Below are positions 18,276 to 27,581 of a DNA stretch of 64,000 nucleotides, in pieces; the first letter of the stretch is position 1, and every line of letters begins with the position of its first letter. A program made the position numbers and the translations under genes. The notes beneath the pieces were generated by a model that had not been told where the DNA came from, searched no databases, and was given only the letters and a program-made list of their open reading frames with translations. The DNA is from JBGOTP01 sp963717075 (GTDB taxonomy: Bacteria; Acidobacteriota; Vicinamibacteria; Vicinamibacterales; CAVVIG01): contig CAVQVI010000034.1 in assembly GCA_963717075.1 (NCBI GenBank), forward strand, positions 62,001 to 126,000, read 5' to 3'.

Positions 18276-19324
18276 GATTCACGAAGAGAACGAGGCGGAG
18301 TATCGTCGCGCTCGCCGTGCTCGCACTCTCGGCGCCGGCGGCCGCGCAGTTCGGCGGACTGAGTGGCGTTCTGAAGAAGGGCCAGGAGCTCAAGCAGCGG
18401 GCCGATGCTCTCATCATCTCCGACGTCGAGGAACGACAGATCGGCGAGGATGTCAGCGCCCAACTTCGGACGCGATTCGGGGTCGTCCAGGATCCGGCGA
18501 TTCACAGGTACGTCACGCTCGTCGGCATGACGCTGGCCAAGCAGTCGGATCGTCCGAGTCTCGCGTGGACCTTCATCGTGCTCGATACCGACGGCGTCAA
18601 TGCATTCGCATCGCCTGGCGGACTGGTGCACGTCACGCGCGGAGCGCTGGGGATCGTCAAGAGCGAGGCGGAGCTGGCCGGGGTGCTGGGGCACGAGATC
18701 GGCCACGTCACCCGCAAGCACACGATCAATGCGATCAAGAAGAACAACCTCGTCAAGATGGGGAGCGAGGTGGCGGCGAGCCGCTCGGCCCTCCTCGGCC
18801 AGATCTCCGGTGCCGCGTACGAGAACATCATCGAAAACTCCTTCGACAGGGGAGACGAAGTCGATTCCGACAAAGTCTCCGTGCAGTTGGCGCAGAAAGC
18901 CGGCTATGCGCCGACGTTGCTCGCGGAGTTTCTCACGCGGCTCGACGAGCGGAACAAGAACATGCCCGAGCGCAACGGCCTGTTCGCGTCACATCCGGAG
19001 ACAAAGATTCGGATCGACGCGATTCGCAAGCTGGGATCGGGCGGCGGCGCTCTCGTTGAGCCTCGCTACACCGCGAACGTCACCTATCCGCCGACGCCCA
19101 TGACCGCGATCGTGGCGGTGGACGATTCGAAGAAGAAGGGGCTTGGTGTCGACGCTGCGCGAACGACCCTTGGTCCGGAGAAGCAGAGCTCGCAGGTGAC
19201 CGCCTCCGGCGGGTCACGAGGTGTGGGTCCAGATCGGGCCGCCAAAGGCGGTGACAACCCGAACATGATCCGGGTGACCGTATCGGCGGGCGACCTGGAA
19301 ACCTTCCGGAAGGGCATCTTGTGA
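18272..19324 (+). CDS. M48 family metalloprotease (BepA-like)
   Basis: The 350-residue protein has a signal peptide (to PAAAQ) and an M48 gluzincin domain. The zinc motif is HEIGH within LGHEIGHVTRKHTI near residue 147, and the third-ligand region is DRGDEVDSDKVSVQLAQKAGY. Conserved NAFASPGGLVHVTRGAL precedes the motif. It resembles BepA/YfgC and LoiP, periplasmic proteases that clear misassembled outer-membrane proteins, but lacks the TPR C-terminus of BepA. The C-terminal 100 residues are low-complexity and Ser/Gly/Lys-rich. It is coupled to the cyclase gene by an ATGA overlap and is 20 nt from the HerA-like gene, so the three probably form one operon. Confidence 0.87.
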   Translation: MRFTKRTRRSIVALAVLALSAPAAAQFGGLSGVLKKGQELKQRADALIISDVEERQIGEDVSAQLRTRFGVVQDPAIHRYVTLVGMTLAKQSDRPSLAWTFIVLDTDGVNAFASPGGLVHVTRGALGIVKSEAELAGVLGHEIGHVTRKHTINAIKKNNLVKMGSEVAASRSALLGQISGAAYENIIENSFDRGDEVDSDKVSVQLAQKAGYAPTLLAEFLTRLDERNKNMPERNGLFASHPETKIRIDAIRKLGSGGGALVEPRYTANVTYPPTPMTAIVAVDDSKKKGLGVDAARTTLGPEKQSSQVTASGGSRGVGPDRAAKGGDNPNMIRVTVSAGDLETFRKGIL

Positions 19325-19343
19325 GCGTGGGGAGGTGACGCGC

Positions 19344-20891
19344 ATGATCGAGCCGCTCATCATTGCGAAAACCGGCGGCGGCAAGGAGCTCCAGCTCCTG
19401 CCGCAGATGGCCAACCGCCACGGACTCGTGACCGGGGCTACTGGCACTGGTAAGACCGTCACCCTTCAGGTGCTCACCGATCATTTCTCGCGAATCGGTG
19501 TACCGGTGTTCCTGGCTGACGTCAAAGGCGATCTATCGGGCGTCGCAGCCGCCGGATCGGCGACGCCGAAATTGCTGGATCGCCTCAAGGCGATTGGCGC
19601 GGAACCGCCGGAATGGCGCGCCAACCCGGCCGTGCTCTGGGATGTCTTCGGACGCCGGGGTGTCCCGGTTCGCGCGACGGTGTCCGACCTCGGACCCCTG
19701 CTCCTCGGGCGCCTCTTGAACCTCAACTCCACACAACAGGGAGTGCTCACGCTCGTCTTCAAGATTGCCGACGATGCGGGCCTGCTGCTGCTGGACTTGA
19801 AAGACCTGCGGGCGATGCTGCAATCGGTGGGCGACCGGGCGCAGGAGTTCACGACGGCCTACGGCAACATCTCGTCGGCCTCGATCGGCGCGATTCAGCG
19901 GGCGCTTCTGGAGATCGAGCAGCAGGGGGGCGACAAGTTCTTCGGCGAGCCGATGCTCGACATCGACGATCTTCTCCAGGTCGATCGCGGCCAGGGGGTC
20001 GTGAACATTCTCGTTGCCGATGAACTGATCAGGGCGCCGAAGGTGTACGCGACGTTCCTGTTGTGGATGCTCTCGGAGCTGTTCGAGCGCCTCCCGGAGG
20101 TTGGCGATGTGGACAAGCCCACGGTCGTCTTCTTCTTTGACGAAGCACACCTGTTGTTCGACGATGCGCCGGGTTCTCTCGTCGAGAAGATCGAACAGGT
20201 CGTGCGTCTCATCCGATCGAAGGGTGTTGGCGTGTACTTCGTGACGCAGAATCCCACGGACATTCCCGACTCGGTTCTCGCGCAACTCGGGAACCGCGTG
20301 CAGCACGCGCTGCGTGCGTTTACGCCGCGCGATCAGAAAGTGGTGAAGACGGCCGCGCAAACGCTGCGGCCCAATCCTGGCCTGAACATCGAGGACGTCA
20401 TCACCAACCTGGCGATTGGCGAGGCTCTTGTCTCGCTGCTCGACGAGAAAGGGAGCCCCTCGGTTACGGAGCGAGCGTGGATTCTCCCGCCGGGCTCGCG
20501 GATTGGCCCATTGACGGACCCCGAGCGGGAGGACGTCCGCAGACGATCCGTCTCCGGGTACGGCCGCTACGAACAGGTGGTCGATCGCGAATCTGCCTAC
20601 GAGAAGCTGAAAAGCCGATCGCTCGAAAAGCCCGCCTCGTCGGGCCCGACGTCTCCCGCGGGGCGTCAGTCGCCGGCATCGCCCGATGCAAGCCCCGGCA
20701 GCTCGACACTGGATGCGTTACAGAGCATCCTGTTTGGAACGACCGGTCCTCGTGGTGGTCACCATGAAGGATTGGTCGAGGCGGCGTCGAAGAGCGCGGT
20801 GCGCTCGATCGGCTCGAGCATGGGGCGCGCGATTATCCGCGGAGCGCTCGGTTCGATCTTCGGCAACGGCTCCTCGCGCTCACGGCGCTGA
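19344..20891 (+). CDS. HerA-like ATPase, DUF853/YjgR family
   Basis: The roughly 515-residue ATPase belongs to the helicase HerA-like DUF853 family (E. coli YjgR). Its Walker A is GATGTGKTVTLQ near residue 36-45, after ANRHGLVT. Next comes FLADVKGDLSG. The Walker B is PTVVFFFDEAHLLFDD near 260, followed by RLIRSKGVGVYFVTQNP and an arginine-finger-like LGNRVQHALRAFTPRDQ. The C-terminus is Ser/Pro-rich and then IIRGALGSIFG. ATG 19344 has GGGGAGG 8 nt upstream. GTG 19335 is inside that Shine-Dalgarno and is less likely. The cellular role of the family is not established. Confidence 0.85.
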   Translation: MIEPLIIAKTGGGKELQLLPQMANRHGLVTGATGTGKTVTLQVLTDHFSRIGVPVFLADVKGDLSGVAAAGSATPKLLDRLKAIGAEPPEWRANPAVLWDVFGRRGVPVRATVSDLGPLLLGRLLNLNSTQQGVLTLVFKIADDAGLLLLDLKDLRAMLQSVGDRAQEFTTAYGNISSASIGAIQRALLEIEQQGGDKFFGEPMLDIDDLLQVDRGQGVVNILVADELIRAPKVYATFLLWMLSELFERLPEVGDVDKPTVVFFFDEAHLLFDDAPGSLVEKIEQVVRLIRSKGVGVYFVTQNPTDIPDSVLAQLGNRVQHALRAFTPRDQKVVKTAAQTLRPNPGLNIEDVITNLAIGEALVSLLDEKGSPSVTERAWILPPGSRIGPLTDPEREDVRRRSVSGYGRYEQVVDRESAYEKLKSRSLEKPASSGPTSPAGRQSPASPDASPGSSTLDALQSILFGTTGPRGGHHEGLVEAASKSAVRSIGSSMGRAIIRGALGSIFGNGSSRSRR

Positions 20892-20965
20892 CCCTGCTGA
20901 CACGAGTGGCGGGCACAGATGCTTCATCACGGACTCGTGCGTTCGTGAGGCATTCGAGCTTGAGA

Positions 20966-20971
20966 TATACT
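20966..20971 (+). promoter_or_regulatory. Putative -10 box TATACT for tRNA-Leu
   Basis: TATACT lies 16 nt upstream of the mature tRNA 5' end, in the 96-nt gap after the HerA-like gene. A -35 match is weak (TTCGTG near 20942). Confidence 0.4.
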
Positions 20972-20987
20972 CACGATTCGCCCTATT

Positions 20988-21073
20988 GCGGAAGTGGCGG
21001 AACGGCAGACGCGCCAGCCTCAGGAGCTGGTTGGAGCAATCCAGTGGAGGTTCAAATCCTCTCTTCCGCACCA
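20988..21073 (+). tRNA. tRNA-Leu (anticodon CAG)
   Basis: The acceptor stem GCGGAAG (20988-20994) pairs with CTTCCGC (21063-21069), followed by A and an encoded CCA (21071-21073). The anticodon arm is CCAGC-CTCAGGA-GCTGG, giving anticodon CAG, which reads CTG, an abundant codon in this GC-rich genome. The D-arm (GTGGCGGAACGGCAGACGCG) and a long variable arm are typical of class II tRNA-Leu. The T-arm GGTTCAAATCC is intact. Confidence 0.96.
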
Positions 21074-21128
21074 ACCTTCGCTCACGCCTTTTGCCACATC
21101 CTTCGTCGCGACGGCTGGCAAGCCCGGA

Positions 21129-21161
21129 GGTCCGCCGCAGTACAACGCGCGAAGGCGGACC
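21129..21161 (+). terminator. GC hairpin after tRNA-Leu
   Basis: GGTCCGCC (21129-21136) and GGCGGACC (21154-21161) form an 8-bp stem with a 17-nt loop, 56 nt after the tRNA. There is no T-tract, so it could be a processing or REP-like element rather than a classical terminator. Confidence 0.4.
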
Positions 21162-21197
21162 GCAACCCCCGCTCCCTCCGAGCGTTATACTCGATCC

Positions 21198-22967
21198 ATG
21201 AAGCGCCGTAACTTTTCGATTGTGTTCGCCATCCTCGGGTTCGTGGTCTTCGTCGTCGTCGTGGGGTTCTTCGTCCTGTACCTGCTGCTTGGACGCCGGC
21301 CGATCGTCCCCTCGAATGCGCGTCTCACGCTTCGGCTGAGCGGCGATCTCGCGGAGATCACGCCGGACGATGTGGTGAGCTACTTGAGCGGACGGCGAAC
21401 GCAGACGGTGCGCGCCCTTGTGGAGAACCTGCGGAAGGCGAGCGTCGATGACCGCATCCACTCTGTTCTCCTGAGGCCGGCCGGCCTCAGCACGCCCCAC
21501 TGGGGGAAAATCCAGGAGATTCGTGACGCCGTCACCGCGTTCAAGAAGTCCGGTAAGCCGGTCTACGCTTATCTCGAGTACGGCGGAGACCGTGATTACT
21601 ACCTGGCGAGCGCGGCGGACAAAGTGTTCCTGATGCCGTCCAGTCCGCTCGACGTCACGGGCGTCGCCACCTACGAGCTGTTTCTGCGCGGCACACTGGA
21701 CAGGGTGGGTATCGTTCCCGATCTCCATGGTATCGGCGACTACAAGACCGCCCCGAACACGTTCACCGAAAAAGCCTTCACCCCGGCCCATCGGGAGGTG
21801 GACCGGTCGCTCAATCGCGACCTCTATGAGCAGATCGTCAGCGGGATCGCCGAGGGCCGCAAGAAGAGCGAGGACGACGTGCGGCGCCTTCTCGACGAGG
21901 GGCCATTCCTGCCCGAAGACGCCCTCCGCGCCGGCCTGATTGACGACGTGGCGTACGAGGACCAGGTTGGCGAGAAGCTCAAAGCCGTACGAGAGGGGAC
22001 GGTCGGCGATCTCGAAGGCGACGACTATGCGCTGGTGAGCGCTCGATCGCTCGGGCTGAATCGCGGGCCGCGGATTGCCGTGATGTACGTGGCCGGCACG
22101 ATCGCCGGGGGACGCAGCAGATACGATCCGCTTGAAGGCCCGGTCATTGGATCGGACACCTTGATCGACTACATCCGGCGCGTTCGAAAGGATCAGTCGG
22201 TTCGCGCCATCGTGCTGCGTATCGACAGCCCCGGCGGATCGGCGACGGCCTCCGATGCCGTGTGGCGCGAGCTGATGATTGCGAGAAGAGAGCGTGAAGA
22301 CCGGCCGATCGTAGTATCGATGTCTGACCTTGCGGCTTCCGGCGGCTACTACATTGCGCTGCCGGCGCAGGCAATCGTGGCCCAGCCTGCGACGCTCACC
22401 GGTTCGATCGGGATCTTTGGCGGCAAGTTCGCCACAGGGGGCGCCTACGAAAAGCTGGGCGCCCGCGCGGACGCCCTCAGTGATGGCAAGAACGCCGAGA
22501 TCAATTCACCGCTGCGACCGTACAACACGGCCGAACGCCAGAAGCTTCAGGAACAGCTTCAGGCGTTTTATGACCAATTCGTCGAGAAGGTGGCCGAATC
22601 GCGCAACAGCACGCCGGAGAAGATCGATCTCCTCGCCCGTGGGCGTGTCTGGACTGGACGGCAGGCCAAGGAGAACGGCCTGGTGGACGCCCTCGGCGGG
22701 CTGGCTACTGCCGTCAGCCTCGCGAAACAACGCGCGAAGATTGCCGACACGAGCGACGTCGAGTTGGTGGTCTATCCTCCGGCGAGAAGCCTGTACGAAC
22801 TCCTCACGGATCAGCTGTCCGGAACCAACACGGGGGCGGCGCTCGGGTCGTGGCTCTCTACGAGCCTCTCGAGTGGAGAACGGGAGGTGCTGCGCGCCAT
22901 GCGCCCGCTCGCGATCTTCCGCAGAGGCGAGCCTCTCGCGCTGATGCCCTTTACTCTCTTACGCTGA
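21198..22967 (+). CDS. sppA: Signal peptide peptidase SppA, 67K type
   Basis: The 589-residue S49 peptidase is anchored by one N-terminal transmembrane helix (residues 8-31) and degrades cleaved signal peptides. It has the duplicated form of E. coli SppA. The catalytic lysine is Lys183 in HGIGDYKTAPN. The nucleophile is Ser381 in MSDLAASGGYY, preceded by VLRIDSPGGSATASD. The frame is open upstream through the tRNA, but the real start is ATG 21198. TATACT at 21186-21191 ends 6 nt before that ATG with no Shine-Dalgarno, so the mRNA may be leaderless. It is followed, convergently, by the PpiD-like gene on the minus strand. Confidence 0.92.
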   Translation: MKRRNFSIVFAILGFVVFVVVVGFFVLYLLLGRRPIVPSNARLTLRLSGDLAEITPDDVVSYLSGRRTQTVRALVENLRKASVDDRIHSVLLRPAGLSTPHWGKIQEIRDAVTAFKKSGKPVYAYLEYGGDRDYYLASAADKVFLMPSSPLDVTGVATYELFLRGTLDRVGIVPDLHGIGDYKTAPNTFTEKAFTPAHREVDRSLNRDLYEQIVSGIAEGRKKSEDDVRRLLDEGPFLPEDALRAGLIDDVAYEDQVGEKLKAVREGTVGDLEGDDYALVSARSLGLNRGPRIAVMYVAGTIAGGRSRYDPLEGPVIGSDTLIDYIRRVRKDQSVRAIVLRIDSPGGSATASDAVWRELMIARREREDRPIVVSMSDLAASGGYYIALPAQAIVAQPATLTGSIGIFGGKFATGGAYEKLGARADALSDGKNAEINSPLRPYNTAERQKLQEQLQAFYDQFVEKVAESRNSTPEKIDLLARGRVWTGRQAKENGLVDALGGLATAVSLAKQRAKIADTSDVELVVYPPARSLYELLTDQLSGTNTGAALGSWLSTSLSSGEREVLRAMRPLAIFRRGEPLALMPFTLLR

Positions 22968-23065
22968 TCGGGCAACAGACGCGGGGCCGAGGGCAGGGTA
23001 CGTGGCGTTCGCGAGGGAGCAGCCGGGAGGCATACGACCGTCTAGTTTTCTGCCCTGGTCGGGCA

Positions 23066-24985
23066 CTATCCTACGAGCCGTTGAAGCGCTTCGCGGTTCA
23101 CATCGATCTTCATTCTCTGCTTCGCTTTCAGCATGTAAGCGTTGAAGAACCGCGCGCGCCTGTCGCTGAGAAGCTGCTCCCTGAAGGTGTCCTTGTTGGC
23201 GGAAAACGCTTCCGGGGTGACGGTCTCTTTCTCGACGACTTTCACGATCGTCGTACCCGTCTCGGTCGGGATGGGATCGCTCACAGCGCCCTGCGAGAGC
23301 TTGAACGCCGATTCGAGTACATCCGGTGCTTGTCCCAGGTCGGGGATCGGGGCGTCGCGTGTGAGGAAGTCCGTGGTCTTGGCCTCGACGCCCGCGGCCT
23401 TGGCGGTTTTGACGAAGTCGGCGCTGCCCTTGAGGTTCGAGGCCAATTCGGCGGCTTTTTTTGCAGCCAATTCGCGCGCGCGTTGTTTGATCGCTTCGTT
23501 GCGAACTTTGTCCTTCGCCTCGTCGAACTTCGGCGTGTAGCTGTCCTGCTTGCCGGCATACCCGATGAAGACGAAACCCCGAGGCGTTCGAATCTGGCCT
23601 GACGCCTGACCCTCCGTGAGTTCGAACGCGCGCCTCGCCACTTCGGGCGAGCCACCAAGCGCCAGTATCGGTTCGTCGCGGGCAAAGAACCCTGACTCGT
23701 CAACCTTGAGGGCGTGTGCCTTGGCCGCCGCGTCCAGGTCGGCTGCTTTCGTGATCTCGTGAGCGAGCGTGTCGGCAAGATCGGCGGCCTGCGCCTGTGC
23801 GCGCTGCGAGGCGATTTGATCTTTGATCTGATCCTGAACCGTCGCGAGCTCCCGCGTCGTGCCCGGCTTCTTGTCGGTGAGCTTGATGATGTGGTACCCG
23901 TACTGCGTCTTCACGAGGTCGCTGATCTGGCCGGCCTCCATGCCGAACGCGACGGCGTCGAACTGAGGAACCATCCGACCACGGCCGAAATAGTCGAGAT
24001 CGCCGCCATTCTTGGCGTTGGCATCGTCCTCGGAATACTTCTTCGCCAGACCCGCAAAGTCGGTTCCGCTGCGCGCCTGCTTCAGCACGTCTTCGGCTTT
24101 GGCCTTCACCGCGGCGTCGTCCTTCCCCTCGCTCTTCAGAAGGATGTGGCTGGCCCGCACCTGTTCGGGTGTCGAGTACTGCTCGATGCTGTCGTTGTAT
24201 GCCCGTTCGATATCGCTTGTCGGCACGGTGATCTTGGCGCGCAGGGCATCGAGGTCGACGAGCACGTAGCGGACTTTCCGCTTCTCGGGAACCTTGAAGT
24301 CGGCGGTGTGTGCGTCGAAATAGCTGGCGATCTCAGCATCCGAGACCGTGACCGAAGACCGAAGGCTCTCGGTGGTGACGGTCGCGACCGCGAGCTTGAT
24401 CTTTTCGTTGCGGCGACGGTACTCTCGCTCCAGTTCTGCATCGCCGATTGACATCCACTGTGTGAGCGAGGCGCGCAGCTTGTCGGCAAGGAGCGAACGG
24501 CGCACGCTCGCTTCGAACTCGGCCGGTGTCAGCGGCGGCCGTTGGGAGGCGAGGAACTGACGATAGCGGTCTTCCCCGACAAACAGACCCTTCTCCTGGA
24601 ACACCGGAATCCCGGCGATGCGCTTCGCCACCTCCCGGTCGCTCACGGTGATGCCGAGACGCTCGGCTTCCGCAATGGAGGCCCGCTCGTCGACCATCTG
24701 CTGCAGGATTTGTTGATCGACGCCAAGCTGCTTGAGCAATTGCTCGCTCATGTTGCCGCCGTACGCCTGGCGGTATGCTTGAAGCTGCGCCTGATACGTG
24801 CGACGGAATTCATCGGCGCGGATCGGTTCGCCCTGGACGGTGGCGACCGTGTCGCGGGACGCGGCGTTGGTGCCCGTTCCGCGAACGAAGTCGGGGATAT
24901 AGGCGATAACGAATGCAACGCACACCAGACCAAGGCTCCACTTGAGCCAATTGCGGTGCAAGCGCATCCGATCGAGCATGGTCAT
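23066..24985 (-). CDS. ppiD: PpiD/SurA-like membrane-anchored peptidylprolyl isomerase
   Basis: The 639-residue periplasmic folding factor has one N-terminal membrane helix (WLKWSLGLVCVAFVIAYIPDFV). A SurA_N-type chaperone region follows (EPIRADEFRRTYQAQLQAYRQ, VDERASIAEAERLGI). A parvulin domain lies in the middle, with the signature ASHILLKSEG, FAGLAKKYSEDDANAKNGGDLDYFGRGRMVPQFDAVAF and TQYGYHIIKLTDK. A second, degenerate parvulin-like stretch closes the protein (APDVLESAFKLSQGAVSDPIPTETG). This matches PpiD architecture. Start ATG 24985 or 24979. The codons further upstream are not family-like. Confidence 0.87.
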   Translation of the reverse strand: MTMLDRMRLHRNWLKWSLGLVCVAFVIAYIPDFVRGTGTNAASRDTVATVQGEPIRADEFRRTYQAQLQAYRQAYGGNMSEQLLKQLGVDQQILQQMVDERASIAEAERLGITVSDREVAKRIAGIPVFQEKGLFVGEDRYRQFLASQRPPLTPAEFEASVRRSLLADKLRASLTQWMSIGDAELEREYRRRNEKIKLAVATVTTESLRSSVTVSDAEIASYFDAHTADFKVPEKRKVRYVLVDLDALRAKITVPTSDIERAYNDSIEQYSTPEQVRASHILLKSEGKDDAAVKAKAEDVLKQARSGTDFAGLAKKYSEDDANAKNGGDLDYFGRGRMVPQFDAVAFGMEAGQISDLVKTQYGYHIIKLTDKKPGTTRELATVQDQIKDQIASQRAQAQAADLADTLAHEITKAADLDAAAKAHALKVDESGFFARDEPILALGGSPEVARRAFELTEGQASGQIRTPRGFVFIGYAGKQDSYTPKFDEAKDKVRNEAIKQRARELAAKKAAELASNLKGSADFVKTAKAAGVEAKTTDFLTRDAPIPDLGQAPDVLESAFKLSQGAVSDPIPTETGTTIVKVVEKETVTPEAFSANKDTFREQLLSDRRARFFNAYMLKAKQRMKIDVNREALQRLVG

Positions 24986-25151
24986 AAGGGTGATCGAAAT
25001 CCTATGCCATACGGTTTCGCGTGGCAAGCAGTACCGGCACGTCGTATGGTATATTTGCTGTGTATAGAAGAACTTAGCGGTCGACCCTCGCGCGAGGCGT
25101 GGGGACATGCCGTACCGAGGTAGGCCGTAGCCACCACTGCAAGGAAAGCGG

Positions 25152-26351
25152 ATGGCCCCAGCAAGCCGAGCTACAACGATACCCATGGAACGCCGAAGAC
25201 CCACGAGCACGGGACGCTCCGCGGTCGCCCTCTATCGTGGAGCCGCAGCGTCGCGCAAATCGGGACTGAAACTGCGGCAGGCGCCTGAAACGGCGTTCAA
25301 CACGCCGGGGCGCGACCTGGCGACCCGCCTGCGCGTCTTCCGGAACACGATTCGCGGCCGCGTCGACCGCCGCGAGGCCCTTCTGGACATCGTGCGCGCG
25401 GTCAACAGTAGCCTCGAGCCAAGCCGGATCGCGGAATTGGCCGTCGACCGGGTGGCGAGCTGGGTGCCGGCGCCATCATGGGCGCTGGTGTCGTCCGACC
25501 AGACCGGTGAGTTGTCGGTCCTTGCCGACCGGCGGCTCGAACCCGACATGGGCTCCATCGTCCAGGCGGTCGCGCAGTGGGTCATGCAACGGGGTGAAGA
25601 TTTCGCCTCTGCGGACCTGCGTCACGACTCGCGCATTCCTAGGACGGCCTCGGTCGCGGTGGTCGCGTTCCCGCTGACCTGCCGGGGACGCCGCATCGGG
25701 GCAATCATCGGCCTGGACGATGGCCCATCGTCAAAGGAGCCGCGGCTGGCGCCAGCTGCCGTGCGGATGGTCCGTCAGTTGCTCGAACCGGTTGGGGTTG
25801 CGCTCGACAATGCTCTGCTGTTGAAGCGGACGGAGGCGCTCTCGGTCACCGACGACCTCACCCGCCTGTACAACTCTCGATACCTGAACCTGGTGCTCCG
25901 ACGTGAGACCAAGCGGGCCTCGCGTAGCAGTCGCCCGCTGTCTCTCCTGTTTCTGGATCTCGATGGTTTCAAGTCGGTCAACGACCGGCACGGCCACCTG
26001 GCGGGCAGCCGAGCCCTGGTCGAAGCGGCCGCCGTCATTCGCGGGAGTGCGCGAGAGACCGACGTTGTCGCGCGTTTCGGCGGTGACGAGTTCGCCCTTG
26101 TTCTGCCTGATACGGGCGGAGAGGGTGCCCACGCCGTCGGCGAGCGCATTCGCGAGCGCATTGCGGCACACAGATTTCTGGGTGCCGAGGGTCTCGATCT
26201 GCGGCTGACGGTCTCGGTGGGCGTCGCCACACTTCCCGATGCGGCGGCATCCGCCGAAGAACTGATGCGTGGCGCCGACGCGGCGATGTACCAGGTGAAG
26301 GATCGCGGGAAGAACGGCATTCAGGTGGCCGGCGGTCCAGCCGATAACTAG
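25152..26351 (+). CDS. GAF-GGDEF diguanylate cyclase
   Basis: The 399-residue protein has a GAF-like sensor (about 75-215; SVLADRRLEPDMGSIVQAVAQWV) and a C-terminal GGDEF domain. The active-site motif is intact, ARFGGDEF near residue 310. A product-inhibition I-site RxxD (RETD) sits exactly five residues before it, so c-di-GMP synthesis with feedback inhibition is expected. LSVTDDLTRLYNSRYL and LSLLFLDLDGFKSVND are typical. There is no membrane segment. ATG 25152 follows AAGGAAAGCGG. It lies 111 nt upstream of mreB. The other c-di-GMP-related genes in the window are the HD-GYP protein and a PilZ-like protein. Confidence 0.88.
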   Translation: MAPASRATTIPMERRRPTSTGRSAVALYRGAAASRKSGLKLRQAPETAFNTPGRDLATRLRVFRNTIRGRVDRREALLDIVRAVNSSLEPSRIAELAVDRVASWVPAPSWALVSSDQTGELSVLADRRLEPDMGSIVQAVAQWVMQRGEDFASADLRHDSRIPRTASVAVVAFPLTCRGRRIGAIIGLDDGPSSKEPRLAPAAVRMVRQLLEPVGVALDNALLLKRTEALSVTDDLTRLYNSRYLNLVLRRETKRASRSSRPLSLLFLDLDGFKSVNDRHGHLAGSRALVEAAAVIRGSARETDVVARFGGDEFALVLPDTGGEGAHAVGERIRERIAAHRFLGAEGLDLRLTVSVGVATLPDAAASAEELMRGADAAMYQVKDRGKNGIQVAGGPADN

Positions 26352-26462
26352 TCCAGTTCTAGCCACGACCGTCAGTCTTTCGTCGCGACAGTCTCACGGC
26401 CGGTGCACGGCGTTGCGCGGCTCTGCACACCGCCGGCTGGTTCCTGTCCAAGGAGTTTCCTG

Positions 26463-27488
26463 TTGAGTCTCCGTTCGATGCTTTCGCTGTTCTCGAGTGA
26501 TCTCGCGATTGATCTGGGCACGGCCAACACCTGCGTCTACGCACGCGGTAAGGGCATTGTGGTCAACGAGCCGTCGATCGTCGCCATCAACAAGGTGAAC
26601 GGACGAGTTGAAGCTGTGGGCAAGGATGCCAAAGACATGCTCGGCCGGACGCCCGGAAACATCGTGGCCATCAAGCCGATGAAGGACGGCGTCATTGCCG
26701 ACTTCGAGGTCACGGAGAAGATGCTGACCTACTTCATCAAGAAGGCGCACAATCGGAACGTCTGGGTGCGCCCGCGTATCGTCATTGGTGTCCCCTCCGA
26801 GATCACGCAGGTCGAGAAGCGCGCGGTCAAGGACAGCGCGTATCGCGCGAAGGCCAGCGAAGTGCACCTTGTCGAGGAGGCCATGGCGGCCGCAATCGGC
26901 GCGGGCATGCCGATTACGGAACCCTCGGGCAACATGATCGTGGACATCGGAGGCGGCACGACCGATATCGCCGTCATCTCCCTGGCGGGCATCGTCTACA
27001 GCAAGGCGGTACGCGTCGCCGGAAATGAGATGGACGAGGCGGTCATCCAGTACATCAAGAAGACCTACAATCTCCTGATCGGTGAACGGACGGCGGAGGC
27101 GATCAAAATGGAGATCGGCTCGGCCTTCCCGCTCGACGAGAAGATGACGATGGAAATCAAGGGGCGGCACCTCATCGAGGGTGTGCCGAAGACGATCACG
27201 ATTAGCGACGAGGAGATCCGCGAGGCGCTCGCGGAAACCGTCAACGTGATTGTGGACGCGGTGCGGGTCGCGCTCGAGCGCACGCCGCCGGAGCTGTCGG
27301 CCGACATCGTGGATCGCGGCATCGTGCTCACGGGCGGCGGGTCGCTGCTCAAGAACCTCGACAAGCGACTCCGCGAGGAAACCGGGTTGCCGCTCGCCAT
27401 GGCAGAGGACCCGCTCTCGTCGGTCGTGCTTGGCGCAGGGAAGATGCTGTCGGATTTCAATTTGCTGCGGAAAATCTCAATCGACTAG
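26463..27488 (+). CDS. mreB: Rod shape-determining protein MreB
   Basis: The 341-residue actin homologue forms membrane-associated filaments that direct the elongasome. Phosphate-1 motif: DLAIDLGTANTCVYARGKGIVV. Phosphate-2: MIVDIGGGTTDIAVISL. Adenosine motif: GIVLTGGGSLLKNLD. I chose TTG 26463 because AAGGAG lies 7 nt upstream. ATG 26478 (MLSLFSS) is too far from it but gives a near-identical protein. It is first in mreB-mreC-mreD-PBP2/RodA-RNase E/G. Confidence 0.95.
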   Translation: MSLRSMLSLFSSDLAIDLGTANTCVYARGKGIVVNEPSIVAINKVNGRVEAVGKDAKDMLGRTPGNIVAIKPMKDGVIADFEVTEKMLTYFIKKAHNRNVWVRPRIVIGVPSEITQVEKRAVKDSAYRAKASEVHLVEEAMAAAIGAGMPITEPSGNMIVDIGGGTTDIAVISLAGIVYSKAVRVAGNEMDEAVIQYIKKTYNLLIGERTAEAIKMEIGSAFPLDEKMTMEIKGRHLIEGVPKTITISDEEIREALAETVNVIVDAVRVALERTPPELSADIVDRGIVLTGGGSLLKNLDKRLREETGLPLAMAEDPLSSVVLGAGKMLSDFNLLRKISID

Positions 27489-27581
27489 TGGCGCCTGTGT
27501 ATCACGAAGACCCGAAGCACATGAACGCGGTTGTCGGAGATCATGTCGCGGCGTCGTGATGCGCCAGCCGTGGGATAGGGT

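Noticed and set aside
20994..21197. N-terminal extension of SppA through the tRNA-Leu gene
   Set aside because: The frame is open by chance through the tRNA. The membrane anchor begins at ATG 21198.
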